A stretch of 64,000 nucleotides of DNA from Thermoleophilales bacterium (lineage in GTDB: Bacteria > Actinomycetota > Thermoleophilia > Solirubrobacterales > 70-9), in contig JACJWZ010000001.1 in the NCBI GenBank assembly GCA_020636895.1, positions 248,001-312,000 on the forward strand. The letters are read 5' to 3'. How positions within the stretch are numbered: position 1 is the first letter of the stretch; each line of letters begins with the position of its first letter. Below are positions 25,322 through 33,769 of the stretch, one piece after another. The position numbers and the translations under genes are program-made. The notes below the pieces were generated by a model. The model did not search any database. It had not been told where the DNA came from and worked only from the letters and a program-made list of their open reading frames with translations.

Positions 25322-27037
25322 ATGCTGCGCATGCCTCGTCGAACTCTGGGAGGAGTTGTCGCGTTCCTGTGCCTGGTGATGCTCGCCATCGCCCCCGGCA
25401 CCGCGCTCGCCAAGAAGAAGAAGCCGAAGGAGCCGGTGCTGCAGCCGGCGACCTACCCGGACATGTCCACCTACCAGTGCCGGACCGACGCGATCCCGAT
25501 CCACCCGGGTCAGAACATCAACGATTTCACGGTCACCAACACCTGCCCGCACGCGGTCAAGGTGAGCGGCCCCGGTGACGCATCCATCTTCACGCCCGGC
25601 TCGAACGTCAAGGGCTACATCACCCGCTTCAAGCCGAGCATGGTCGAGGTCCATCCCGATGGCAGCGTGACCACGCCGAGCGTCTGGGACCTGCACCTGC
25701 ACCACGTCGTCTGGATCATCAACGGCCAGCCGACCTTCGCCTCCGGCGAGGAGAAGACGATCGCGACGCTGCCGCAGGGCTACGGCGGCAAGGTGAGCGC
25801 GGGGGCCACCTGGGTCCTGAACGACATGATCCACAACCTGAACGCCAGCGAGGGGCGTTCGGTCTACATCACCTGGGAGATCGACTGGGTCCCGGAGACG
25901 ACGCCGGCGCGCACCGACATCGCCGACACCGACATCCGCTGGCTCGACGTCGCCGGCGCGCCGCAGGTCTACCCGGTCTTCGACGCCGAGAAGGGCTTCG
26001 ACCTCGACGGCGACGGCAAGTGGACGTTCCCCGACGACGTCCCGACCGACCCCTCGGCCCCCGGCTACGAGGAGCGCAGCAAGATCAGCGAGGCCCGCAA
26101 GTGGGTCATTCCTCAGTCCGGGGCGACGCTCGTCTTCGGCGCCGGCCATCTGCACCCCGGTGGCATGCGGGTCGATCTCAGGGTCGCTCGTGACGGCCCC
26201 GACAACGGCACCGAACCCGGAGACAGCGCCGGCGAGGTCAAGCGGCTGTTCCGCTCCGACGCCCGCTACTACGAGCCGGCCGGCGCGGTCAGCTGGGACG
26301 TCGCCCTGGAGGCGACCCCGCGCGACTGGAGGATCAGCCTGAAGCCGGGAGATCTGGTCTCGATCAACGTCACCTACAAGGTCAAGAAGGCCTCCTGGTA
26401 CGAGTCGATGGGCATCCTGCCGCTCGCTTGGAGCAAGGCCAGCGACCCTGCTGCCCGCGATCCGTGGGACAACGCCGACGAGGTCAAGGCGATGTACAAG
26501 GAGGGCGGCGTGCTCACCCATCGCCGGCTCAAGGAGAACATCGATTACAAGGCCCGCAAGAACCTCGGCCTGCCCGATCCGCGTGACCTCCCGAGCGGCT
26601 CGCCGGTCCCGAGCGGCGGGATCCCGATCAAGAGTTTCTACAACACCATCGGCGGCTTCTCCGCCGTGCGCGGGTTCCCGGCCCAGCAGATGCGCCCGCC
26701 GACCATCGAGTCAGGCCAGACCGTCACCTTCGAGAACTTCGACGCCCTCCCCGGCACGGCGAACGAGGACCAGGTGTGGCACAGCATCACCTCCTGCCGC
26801 GCCCCCTGCAACAAGGACTCGGGCATCGGCTACCCGCTCGCCAACGGACCGGTCAAGTTCGACTCCGGGCAGCTCGGCTACGGCCAAGGCGGCAGCTCCG
26901 GCGTGACCACCGGCTCCAACATCTACACGACGCCACCGCTGACGACGAGCCCGACCGCCAACAAGCGCGGCACGACGTACACGTACTTCTGCCGGATTCA
27001 CCCCTACATGCGGGGCTCGATCCGGGTCGTCAAGTAG
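25322..27037 (+). CDS. Secreted putative copper protein: PHM-like domain plus cupredoxin domain
   Basis: A 571-residue protein with a signal peptide (cleavage near residue 30, TALA-KKKK). It has two His clusters resembling the two copper sites of peptidylglycine hydroxylating monooxygenases: HLHH at about residue 125 and HLHPGGM at about 276. The C-terminal ~120 residues look like a cupredoxin with a type-1 copper ligand set: His in VWHSITSC near residue 486, then Cys557, His560 and Met563 in FCRIHPYM. I know no named family with this order. A copper-dependent oxidase or monooxygenase with a built-in electron carrier is an inference. It follows the GT4 gene by 6 bp. Confidence 0.6.
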   Translation: MLRMPRRTLGGVVAFLCLVMLAIAPGTALAKKKKPKEPVLQPATYPDMSTYQCRTDAIPIHPGQNINDFTVTNTCPHAVKVSGPGDASIFTPGSNVKGYITRFKPSMVEVHPDGSVTTPSVWDLHLHHVVWIINGQPTFASGEEKTIATLPQGYGGKVSAGATWVLNDMIHNLNASEGRSVYITWEIDWVPETTPARTDIADTDIRWLDVAGAPQVYPVFDAEKGFDLDGDGKWTFPDDVPTDPSAPGYEERSKISEARKWVIPQSGATLVFGAGHLHPGGMRVDLRVARDGPDNGTEPGDSAGEVKRLFRSDARYYEPAGAVSWDVALEATPRDWRISLKPGDLVSINVTYKVKKASWYESMGILPLAWSKASDPAARDPWDNADEVKAMYKEGGVLTHRRLKENIDYKARKNLGLPDPRDLPSGSPVPSGGIPIKSFYNTIGGFSAVRGFPAQQMRPPTIESGQTVTFENFDALPGTANEDQVWHSITSCRAPCNKDSGIGYPLANGPVKFDSGQLGYGQGGSSGVTTGSNIYTTPPLTTSPTANKRGTTYTYFCRIHPYMRGSIRVVK

Positions 27038-27077
27038 CCGACGGGCCAGGAGCGGCCAGCTCGGCGTCGTCGTCGGC

Positions 27078-27821
27078 TCAGCGTGGGCCTGAGGGGCCGT
27101 AGGCGTCAGGCTCGACGGGATGCGGCCAGCGCAGGTGCTCGGGGGCCGGGCGCATGCGCACGACGCGGGCCGGGGAACCGACCGCGACCGCGTTGGCGGG
27201 GATGTCGCGGGTGACGACCGAGCTGGCCCCGATGATCGCGTTGTCGCCGACGGTGACGCCGCGGAGCAACTGGGCCCCGTATCCGATCCAGACGTTTGAG
27301 CCGACGACCACGTCCCGCTTGTAGATCCCCTGCTGGCGGATCGGACGCTCGCTCTCGGTGACGACGTGGTCGAAGTCGATGAACATGACCCGATCGGCGA
27401 TCACGCACTGCTCGCCGATGGCGACGCGCTGGTAGGCCGAGATCGTGCACTCCTGGCCGAGCACGCTCTTGGATCCGATCTCGACGACGCCCTCGTGACA
27501 GCGGATCTTGGTCCCGGACCCGATCCAGGCGAACCGGCCGAAGCGGATCTCCCCGGTGCGGCCGACCTGGAGCTGCAGCCGAGGCCCGAGGAAGACCATC
27601 CCGTCGGTTCGCCAGCGATGGCCGGCCGGGGTGAGCCAGCGCCGGGCGAGATAGCGGACGAAGACCGCCGCGTATTTGGGACGGAGCATCCGGTGGGCGG
27701 CGGCGAACCGCAGTGCGGCGAGGCCCCGCCGGGGCGGATCGGTGCGACCGGTTCCGGCCGAGCTGAGGCCGGTGTCGTCCTCCACCGAGCGAGGATGCTC
27801 TGTGAGATCCGGGGCGCCCAC
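27078..27821 (-). CDS. Left-handed beta-helix (hexapeptide repeat) acyltransferase
   Basis: A 247-residue protein. The N-terminal ~85 residues are basic and may touch the membrane. Hexapeptide repeats run from about 90 to 215 (GRFAWIGSGTKIRC, VWIGYGAQLLRGVTVGDNAIIGA), with the catalytic His in IDFDHVV and the usual GSPARVVR ending. This is the XAT/maltose O-acetyltransferase type, which uses an acyl-CoA donor. In mycobacteria a hexapeptide transferase (Rv3034c) sits in the methylglucose lipopolysaccharide cluster, so acylation of the neighbouring glucan is plausible. Confidence 0.87.
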   Translation of the reverse strand: MGAPDLTEHPRSVEDDTGLSSAGTGRTDPPRRGLAALRFAAAHRMLRPKYAAVFVRYLARRWLTPAGHRWRTDGMVFLGPRLQLQVGRTGEIRFGRFAWIGSGTKIRCHEGVVEIGSKSVLGQECTISAYQRVAIGEQCVIADRVMFIDFDHVVTESERPIRQQGIYKRDVVVGSNVWIGYGAQLLRGVTVGDNAIIGASSVVTRDIPANAVAVGSPARVVRMRPAPEHLRWPHPVEPDAYGPSGPR

Positions 27822-27882
27822 GGCGCGGGATCATAGGGTCGCCGGCGTCACCGCCCATCGTCGTGGCATAGTCCGCCGCCCG

Positions 27883-28833
27883 ATGAGCACCGCAGCAGAT
27901 CTGGTCGAGCGCCTGCTCGACGGAGACAAGCGCGCACTCGCGCGCGCCATCTCGCTGATCGAGAACGGCGATCCGGTCGGCGGGGAGATCGTCGCCGACC
28001 TCTACCCGCGGACCGGCTCCGCCCGGGTGATCGGGTTCACCGGGCCGCCCGGAGTGGGCAAGAGCACCTTGATCGGCGCGCTCGTAAGGGCGTTGCGCGA
28101 GCACGACCGGCGCGTCGGCGTCCTCTCCATCGATCCCTCGAGCCCGTTCACGCGGGGAGCGCTCCTCGGTGACCGGATCCGGCTCTCCGAGCACTTCCTC
28201 GACGAGGGCGTCTTCATCCGCTCGATGGCGAGCCGAGGCGCTCTCGGAGGGCTCGCGGAGGCCTCGCTGCAGGCGGCGCTGGTCATGGACGCGGCCGGCG
28301 CCGAGGACATCCTGCTCGAGACGGTGGGGGTGGGGCAGGCCGAGATCGATGTCGTCGACCACGCGGACACGGTCGTCCTGGCGCTGATGCCGGGATCCGG
28401 CGACTCGATCCAGGCGCTGAAGGCGGGGGTGATGGAGATTCCCGACGTGATCGTCGTCAACAAGGCCGAGCATCCGCTCACCGACACGATGGTGCGGGAG
28501 GTGCGGACGGCGCTCTCGCTGGGGCCCTCCGGTGACTGGAAGGTGCCGATCGTGAAGACCGTCGCCGCCAAGAACGAGGGCATCGACGAGCTTCTCGACG
28601 CCATCGACCGTCATCGTGCCCACGTCGAGGAGAACGGGGCGCTCGAGAATCGCCGGGCGCGCAACCTGCGCAGCGAGGTCCTCGGCCTCGCCGCAGCACG
28701 CATGCGGCGGGAGCTCGAGGCGAAGGTCGGCGAGGACCCCGAGGTGGCGGAGCTTCTCGAGCAGGTGGTCAACCGCCAGACCGATCCGGCGACCGCCGCG
28801 GCGCGGTTGCTGGAGCACGCGACCGATGGCTGA
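27883..28833 (+). CDS. meaB: MeaB/ArgK-type G3E GTPase chaperone of a B12 mutase
   Basis: A 316-residue GTPase that loads and protects adenosylcobalamin-dependent acyl-CoA mutases. P-loop GFTGPPGVGKSTLIGAL, the Mg/switch region SIDPSSPFTRGALLGDRIRL, switch II ETVGVGQAEIDV and guanine motif VVNKAEHPLTD are all present, with a C-terminal dimerisation helix. The mutase genes are elsewhere in the window (53937 and 56856), so the chaperone is unlinked. An upstream extension of the frame is antisense to the acyltransferase; the ATG at 27883 fits the family. It overlaps the PRC-barrel gene by 8 nt. Confidence 0.95.
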   Translation: MSTAADLVERLLDGDKRALARAISLIENGDPVGGEIVADLYPRTGSARVIGFTGPPGVGKSTLIGALVRALREHDRRVGVLSIDPSSPFTRGALLGDRIRLSEHFLDEGVFIRSMASRGALGGLAEASLQAALVMDAAGAEDILLETVGVGQAEIDVVDHADTVVLALMPGSGDSIQALKAGVMEIPDVIVVNKAEHPLTDTMVREVRTALSLGPSGDWKVPIVKTVAAKNEGIDELLDAIDRHRAHVEENGALENRRARNLRSEVLGLAAARMRRELEAKVGEDPEVAELLEQVVNRQTDPATAAARLLEHATDG

Positions 28834-29254
28834 TCCTGCCGACGTCGCCGCCGGTGGCCCGGATGCAACGACCGAGCCGCCGGGCGGGCTCGACGCGGCG
28901 CTCGGCCTGGTCGGCCTGAAACTCGACGAGCTCGAGGGCAACTCGGTGGGACGGATAGAGGGTGTCCTCAAGGACGCCGGTGACGACTCTCCGACGTGGC
29001 TTGTGGTCAAGGTCGGCCACTTCGGCAAGCGCGCGGCGGTTCCCTTCGAGTACACCGCTGCCGGGGTGGGCCACGTGTGGACACCGTTCGGTAAGGGGAC
29101 GATCCGGGCGGCCTGCGAGCTCGACCCCGTCCTCGGTTTGAGCGCGGCCGACGAGCGCGCGCTGGCGATGCACTACGGCGTGCCGGAAGGCTCCGGGCGC
29201 CTCGAGGCGGTCTCCGGGCTCGGAGACGAGGAGCCCGGCTCAGTCCCCGCCTGA
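28826..29254 (+). CDS. PRC-barrel-like protein, paralogue 1
   Basis: A 142-residue protein. Residues 25-120 form a PRC-barrel-type domain (LVGLKLDELEGNSVGRIEGV, then DSPTWLVVKVGHFGKRAAVP). Two paralogues occur at 32360 and 33770, sharing the pattern G-x-x-(V/L)GR(L/I)E-x-V-x-(D/K), PxWL(L/V)(V/L)(K/R)xGxFG, and (A/P)PFE-x-(A/T)-A-G. PRC-barrel proteins occur in ribosome maturation, photosynthetic reaction centres and spore or stress proteins. The function here is unknown. It starts inside the end of meaB and its own end overlaps the convergent gene by 15 bp. Confidence 0.8.
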   Translation: MADPADVAAGGPDATTEPPGGLDAALGLVGLKLDELEGNSVGRIEGVLKDAGDDSPTWLVVKVGHFGKRAAVPFEYTAAGVGHVWTPFGKGTIRAACELDPVLGLSAADERALAMHYGVPEGSGRLEAVSGLGDEEPGSVPA

Positions 29255-29809
29255 GGCGTCGGGGTCGCGCTGCTCGGGGTCGGGTCCCGCTTCGGCAGGA
29301 TCTTCCTCGGGCCCTGCGGGTTCCGGCGCGGGCTCTCCCTCGATGTCCTGGGCGGCGGCGCCCTCGGCGATCTCGTCCGCGTAGGTGCGCTCCAGCGTCT
29401 GCGTGGCCATCTCGATCGCGGCGAGGACCTCGTCCAGCTCGGCAAGCTGATTGCCGACGGAGGGCGGCTCGGGCGCGGGCGGCTCATCCGATTCAGGTGC
29501 ACCGCTGCGCTCGGTGGCGGGGTCCCCGTCGTCGGCCGGAGCCGGCGTGGGGGAGGGCTCAGTGCCCTGCAGCGCCCTGAGCATCCGGTCGTGCTGCGCG
29601 AAGGCGAGCCACAGGGCCGCGACGTCCTGGCGCAGCTCGCTGAGCTCCGCCTCGCGGGCGTCCAGCTCTCCGCCGAGGGCATCGACGGCCTCGTCGCGCT
29701 CGCTGAGCGCGCGCTCGACATCGGCGCGGTTGTATCCGAGCAGGCTGCGACGCATCCTCACCGCGCTCTCGCCCGGATCCTCCTGCGGGTCGTGCTCCTC
29801 CTCGCTCAC
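29240..29809 (-). CDS. DivIVA-like coiled-coil hypothetical protein
   Basis: A 189-residue acidic protein. Residues 20-70 (RRSLLGYNRADVERALSERD, then a heptad-like stretch ending ELSELRQDV) resemble the lipid-binding start and first coiled coil of DivIVA/GpsB proteins, where GY-x-x-x-(E/D)V is typical. A Pro/Glu/Asp-rich linker and a second short helix (NQLAELDEVLAAIEMATQTL) follow, then a low-complexity acidic tail. A polar or septal scaffold role is possible. The resemblance is limited to the N-terminus. Confidence 0.6.
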   Translation of the reverse strand: MSEEEHDPQEDPGESAVRMRRSLLGYNRADVERALSERDEAVDALGGELDAREAELSELRQDVAALWLAFAQHDRMLRALQGTEPSPTPAPADDGDPATERSGAPESDEPPAPEPPSVGNQLAELDEVLAAIEMATQTLERTYADEIAEGAAAQDIEGEPAPEPAGPEEDPAEAGPDPEQRDPDASGGD

Positions 29810-29855
29810 GCTGCGGCGAGTATAGGAGCGCCCGTCTCGACGCCCCTCCCGTCCG

Positions 29856-30614
29856 TCAGTAGCCCTTCGCGAGTACCTGCGCGCTGATGTGGCAGGAGTT
29901 CTCGGTGTCGATCGGGTCGTTGACCTTCCAGTAGCTCGAGAGCGTGATGTCCGCGACCGGGAGCTGACCGGCGTCGGCGCTGCCGCCGGAGTTCGGCTCG
30001 ACGCTGAAGCTGCCCGAGATCATGCCGTTGTTGGGGATGAGCGCGGTGATCGCCGTCGTGTCGTTGGTCTGGTAGCGCTGGTTGGTCGCCGCGGTCGTTC
30101 CCGCTCCCTCGAAGGTCGTCAGGTTCGCGACGGTGCGCCACCCACCGGTCGCCGGGGTCAGGACGAGCCTGCGCACGGAGGGATCGTCTGGGGAGGTGCT
30201 GGGGCACTGGATCGCCAGGGTGCCGATCCCGGGCAGATCGATCGCCGAGGAATCGTGGCCGGCCGCGTTCGCGGCGCCGTCCCAGTCGACGCCGAAGTCG
30301 AGCACATGCTCGTCGCTCGAGCCCGTGATTCCGCGGGCACCGGTCTCGCCGGAGGGGCCGCGTTCGCCCTCGGGGCCGGTGCGGCCACGGGGGCCACGGG
30401 GCCCGCGCTTGCCGCGCTTGCCGCGCTGCGCTTGGCGTGCTTCGCCCACCGCCGTCTCGACGGCGACACGGGGAGTGCCGGCCGCATCGCGGCCACCACT
30501 TTCACCGGGCAGCGGGGCGACTCCGCTTCCCAGCGCGACTCCGCCGAGCAGGGCCACGAAGGCGACCGCGAGCAGCAGCGCGCGGGAGTTGATCCTCTTG
30601 AGCGCGTCCTTCAT
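29856..30614 (-). CDS. Secreted collagen-like protein B
   Basis: A 252-residue exported protein. A signal-anchor (ALLLAVAFVALLGGVALGSG) at residues 12-31 is followed by a basic stretch and then by about 12 Gly-X-Y triplets between 65 and 100 (GKRGKRGPRGPRGRTGPEGE). A C-terminal beta-rich globular domain of about 145 residues follows. Collagen-like segments trimerise, so the globular heads may be displayed as trimers on the cell surface. Its ATG overlaps the stop of the paralogue upstream (shared base at 30614), making it the last gene of a three-gene operon. Confidence 0.75.
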   Translation of the reverse strand: MKDALKRINSRALLLAVAFVALLGGVALGSGVAPLPGESGGRDAAGTPRVAVETAVGEARQAQRGKRGKRGPRGPRGRTGPEGERGPSGETGARGITGSSDEHVLDFGVDWDGAANAAGHDSSAIDLPGIGTLAIQCPSTSPDDPSVRRLVLTPATGGWRTVANLTTFEGAGTTAATNQRYQTNDTTAITALIPNNGMISGSFSVEPNSGGSADAGQLPVADITLSSYWKVNDPIDTENSCHISAQVLAKGY

Positions 30615-31426
30615 CAGGTTCCCTTCGTCACGAACGTCCCCGCCATGAAGCAGCGTCCGCTCGGGTTGTCGTAGCCGGTGCCGAAGTCCCAGTGCCAGGT
30701 GATGCGGAACGTCGTCGCGGGTGGCTTTGCGGTGTCAGGCGAGAAGGGCTCGGTCGTGATCATCCCGGTGAACATCCCTGTGCTCCGCACGTCGTAGCCG
30801 ACGGTTTGGCTGTTCATGCTCTCCTGGAATCCGCTGGATTGGTTGGGGCGATCGAGGCGGGCGGTGCGCACGACGCTCAGGTGGGAGTCGTCGTTGGGGC
30901 TCGAGTCGGTGCCGAGGTTGCCGCCGCTGCGCGTCGTCCACATGGTCGTGGCCCATTTGGAGGGCCCTTCCGTGCTGCTGCCGGCGTCGTCGGGGTAGAA
31001 GCGGATCCACTGCACGCCGGTCGGTTCGTTCGCGTTCGGCGGCGTGCAACGCACCTCGCCGAAGCCGATGCCCGGTGCCACGAAGCTCTGCCGGTCGTGT
31101 CCGTCGTAGTCGCCGTTCTGCCAATCGATCGAGATGAACTGACGGTCCGGGCCCGCCGCGATGCCTCGCGCGCCATCCGCACCGGCACGTCCCTGCGGGC
31201 CGCGTGGGCCGCGGTAGCCGCGGGGCCCACGCTTGCCGCGCTTACCCCGTTTGCCGCGTTCCGCCTTCTGACCGGCTGCGGTCTCGACCGCGTTCACGCT
31301 GCGCTCGCCACCCGCCACCGCCTTCCCGGAGCCGAGCAGCAGTCCCAGGAGCAGGAGCAGGGAGAAGGCGACGAGGCCGGCGGCTAGTCGAATTTGAGAG
31401 TCGCGCTCTTGGCGAGATCGCCGCAT
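30614..31426 (-). CDS. Secreted collagen-like protein A
   Basis: A 270-residue protein with the same architecture as its downstream neighbour: a hydrophobic anchor at about 12-38, a Gly-X-Y segment near 58-92 (GKRGKRGKRGPRGYRGPRGP), then a globular domain of about 180 residues with Cys and Trp residues (RCTPPNANEP, TWHWDFGTGYD). The Lys/Arg-rich Gly-X-Y start is shared by both, indicating duplication of the stalk with divergent heads. It overlaps the upstream secreted-protein gene by 43 nt. Confidence 0.75.
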   Translation of the reverse strand: MRRSRQERDSQIRLAAGLVAFSLLLLLGLLLGSGKAVAGGERSVNAVETAAGQKAERGKRGKRGKRGPRGYRGPRGPQGRAGADGARGIAAGPDRQFISIDWQNGDYDGHDRQSFVAPGIGFGEVRCTPPNANEPTGVQWIRFYPDDAGSSTEGPSKWATTMWTTRSGGNLGTDSSPNDDSHLSVVRTARLDRPNQSSGFQESMNSQTVGYDVRSTGMFTGMITTEPFSPDTAKPPATTFRITWHWDFGTGYDNPSGRCFMAGTFVTKGT

Positions 31427-32172
31427 GATCTGGGTTGCCTTGCCTTGCCGGTCACGTAGACGGAGTACCCGCCGCTCTTGAGGCCACCGCTCTTGAGCTT
31501 GAAGTCCAGGGTCTGCTCGCCGATCAGCTTGCGTTGTCCGCGCGGCAGCTCAGCCTTGCCGTAGACGTCCCCCTCGAAGCTCGAGAGGGTCCCGTAGACA
31601 TCCACCAGCGGCGCCCACACCGGCTTCGGGGCGATCTTCACCGAGAGGTAGCGCCCGTAGTCGGCGGCGGTGCCGCCCGGCTTGTCGACGAACGTGATCG
31701 GCAGCTTGTTGAGGCAGCCGCGGAAGTTGATCACCTCGTTGCGCTCGACCTCGCCGCAGCCCTTGACCGTGCCCTTCGTGACCAGCGTGTACTTGCCCGG
31801 CTGCATCGGGACCCGCAGCTTCATCGTCGCTGTGTCGCTGCCGCTCATCTTCTTGTCGATCTTGCTCTCGCCGAGCAGGAAGCCGCCGAACGTGTAGAGC
31901 TGCACCCGCCATTTGCGGACGGCGCCGCGTCCGCGCTGGACGGAGACCTTGAGCTTCTTTTGGTACTGACTGGCAAAGATCTTCGGGTAGCGGCTGACGA
32001 CCTGCGGCTTGACGTTGAGGTGTCCGCAGCCCGCTTCAGCCGGTGTCGGGACGCCGCCCCTGCCCCCGATTCCGCCGCTCAGCGAGAGCGCTGCAACGGA
32101 CGCGAGGGCCAACGCCAGCACGGCCGCCAAGGCGCGCAGCGACAGGGGCGATATGTGGTTCAGGCGGTCCAT
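31384..32172 (-). CDS. Secreted hypothetical protein of the collagen-like operon
   Basis: A 262-residue protein with a signal sequence (LRALAAVLALALASVAALSL, predicted cleavage near AEAGC at about 46-48; the Cys lies after a poor lipobox). The mature part is basic and beta-rich, with four or more cysteines (CGHLN, KGCGEVE, RGCLNK, RSCGDL) that could form two disulphides. I do not recognise the fold; Ig-like repeats are plausible. It is the first gene of a three-gene, overlapping minus-strand operon with two collagen-like proteins, so a shared surface structure is likely. Confidence 0.65.
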   Translation of the reverse strand: MDRLNHISPLSLRALAAVLALALASVAALSLSGGIGGRGGVPTPAEAGCGHLNVKPQVVSRYPKIFASQYQKKLKVSVQRGRGAVRKWRVQLYTFGGFLLGESKIDKKMSGSDTATMKLRVPMQPGKYTLVTKGTVKGCGEVERNEVINFRGCLNKLPITFVDKPGGTAADYGRYLSVKIAPKPVWAPLVDVYGTLSSFEGDVYGKAELPRGQRKLIGEQTLDFKLKSGGLKSGGYSVYVTGKARQPRSCGDLAKSATLKFD

Positions 32173-32359
32173 CGTCTCGGTGGCTCCAATGCTTTAACCC
32201 AGTTGGCGGCCGACTGTAGCGGTGGGGGTGGTCGCCAGAGGTAGTTTTCTTGCGTCCCAAGCGGAAAAGCTCGCGCTGGGCGGAACGCGGTGGTAACTTG
32301 CCGCGACGCGGGTTGGGGATGGATACCCGCCCGGAGGACGAGGAACGACAGGACGGCGA

Positions 32360-33526
32360 ATGATCGCGGCCGAGTTGCGTGGGGGAAGCAAACCAAGTCT
32401 GAACGAGGCGTTGGGCTGGATCGGCTCGCGCGTCGACGACATCTACGGCGCCAGCGTCGGCCGTCTCGAGGATGTCTGGATCGACCCCGGAACCGGGGTC
32501 CCCCGCTGGCTGCTGGTCAAGGAGGGGCGCTTCGGCGGCCGGACGACGCTGATCCCTTTCGAGGATGCAACGGCCGGCGCCGGCCACGTCTGGGTTCCGT
32601 ACGAGCGCGAGGTCGTCCGCGACGCTCCGGAGATCGAGCCTGGAGCCCCGCTCACCCAGCACGTCGAGGGCGCGCTCCGCGCTCACTACTCGGCGAACGC
32701 GCCGTCGGCGATCTCCCAGGGGGCGGAGGCCGCCACGCGTCCCGCCGGGACGGAGCTGCGGCCCGATCGCCCCGCTCCGCAGCCCGAAGCCACCCCCCCG
32801 CAGCCCGGCTCGGCTTTGGGAACCGCGACGATCCGCTTCCACACCCCGCCCGTTGCGGGCCCACCCGAGTACTTCGCCTCGGGTGCCGCGCAGGCGGATC
32901 CCCAGGGCGCTGCCGCGCAGGCGGATCCGCCCCCGGACCGTCGCGCCGCTACTCCGCCTTCGGGCTCGCCGGCACCGCACCACGCCGCTCCCGCCCCGCA
33001 GCGCCCGGTGATCCGCGGGCCCGAGTCCGCTCCCGTGCAGCCGTTCGGAGCGGCGCCGGCCCCGCGGCTTCCCGATCGCCCGCCACCGCCGGTCGCGGCG
33101 CCTGCTCATCGCGCCTACCAGCCCACCCGACCGCGGGAATCCGCGCCGGCGCCGGCACAGCCCTACGGCTACCAGCCTCCGGCGGATCCTTACGGCTACC
33201 AGCCCCCGGCGCAGCCGTCTGACTACCGGCCACCCGCGTATTCCCCTCCGGCCCAGCGACCGTCCGGATACCAGCCCCCGGCGCAGCCCGCCCACCGCGA
33301 GCAGACCCGAGGGGACCGCCGCACCGCACCGACTCCCGAGTGGGCCCAGCCAGTCCACCAGCAGCCTCCCACGGCCGCCGCCGACCCCGCCCAGGGTCCG
33401 GTTGACCAGCTTCGCGCCCTCGCCGATGCCGGCGGGACGCACTACGTCGAGATCGAGCTCAGCGGGGAGCTGACGATCCGCGGCGAGCTCCGCAGCGTCA
33501 AGGTGACGCCGCGGCAGGGTCCCTAG
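32360..33526 (+). CDS. PRC-barrel protein with long Pro/Gln/Tyr-rich tail, paralogue 2
   Basis: A 388-residue protein. A PRC-barrel-like domain spans about 13-110 (LGWIGSRVDDIYGASVGRLE, then PRWLLVKEGRFGGRTTLIPF). About 230 residues of low-complexity Pro/Ala linker follow, including tandem YGYQPPA-type repeats at 33163-33290. A short C-terminal segment (LADAGGTHYVEIELSGELTI) looks like a folded end. The tail resembles disordered surface or condensate-forming linkers; function is unknown. Start ATG 32360, with AGGA about 8 bases upstream. Confidence 0.75.
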   Translation: MIAAELRGGSKPSLNEALGWIGSRVDDIYGASVGRLEDVWIDPGTGVPRWLLVKEGRFGGRTTLIPFEDATAGAGHVWVPYEREVVRDAPEIEPGAPLTQHVEGALRAHYSANAPSAISQGAEAATRPAGTELRPDRPAPQPEATPPQPGSALGTATIRFHTPPVAGPPEYFASGAAQADPQGAAAQADPPPDRRAATPPSGSPAPHHAAPAPQRPVIRGPESAPVQPFGAAPAPRLPDRPPPPVAAPAHRAYQPTRPRESAPAPAQPYGYQPPADPYGYQPPAQPSDYRPPAYSPPAQRPSGYQPPAQPAHREQTRGDRRTAPTPEWAQPVHQQPPTAAADPAQGPVDQLRALADAGGTHYVEIELSGELTIRGELRSVKVTPRQGP

Positions 33527-33587
33527 CTCAGCGCCTTCAGGCCGTGCCGGGAGCCGCGGTCCCGGGGGCTCCGGCTTCGGCGCTGAG
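33527..33587 (+). terminator. Long hairpin terminator after PRC-barrel paralogue 2
   Basis: Perfect 9-bp outer arms (CTCAGCGCC / GGCGCTGAG) begin one base after the stop codon and enclose an inner GGAGCC/GGCTCC stem with a one-base bulge. It separates paralogues 2 and 3. Confidence 0.7.
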
Positions 33588-33769
33588 GTCGAACTGCCGT
33601 GATTTGCCGCTTATCGGGGCCCGTTGATCCCGCCGGGAGCGCCCGGGGCTTTAGGAATCGCTCCCTGCATGGACGGATGATCGGTTCTCAACGGCGATCC
33701 GTGGTGCTATTTTCCATTGATCCGATGGGGCCAACTCCGTTCCCGGCCCCGGCGAGCGAGGACGAACCG

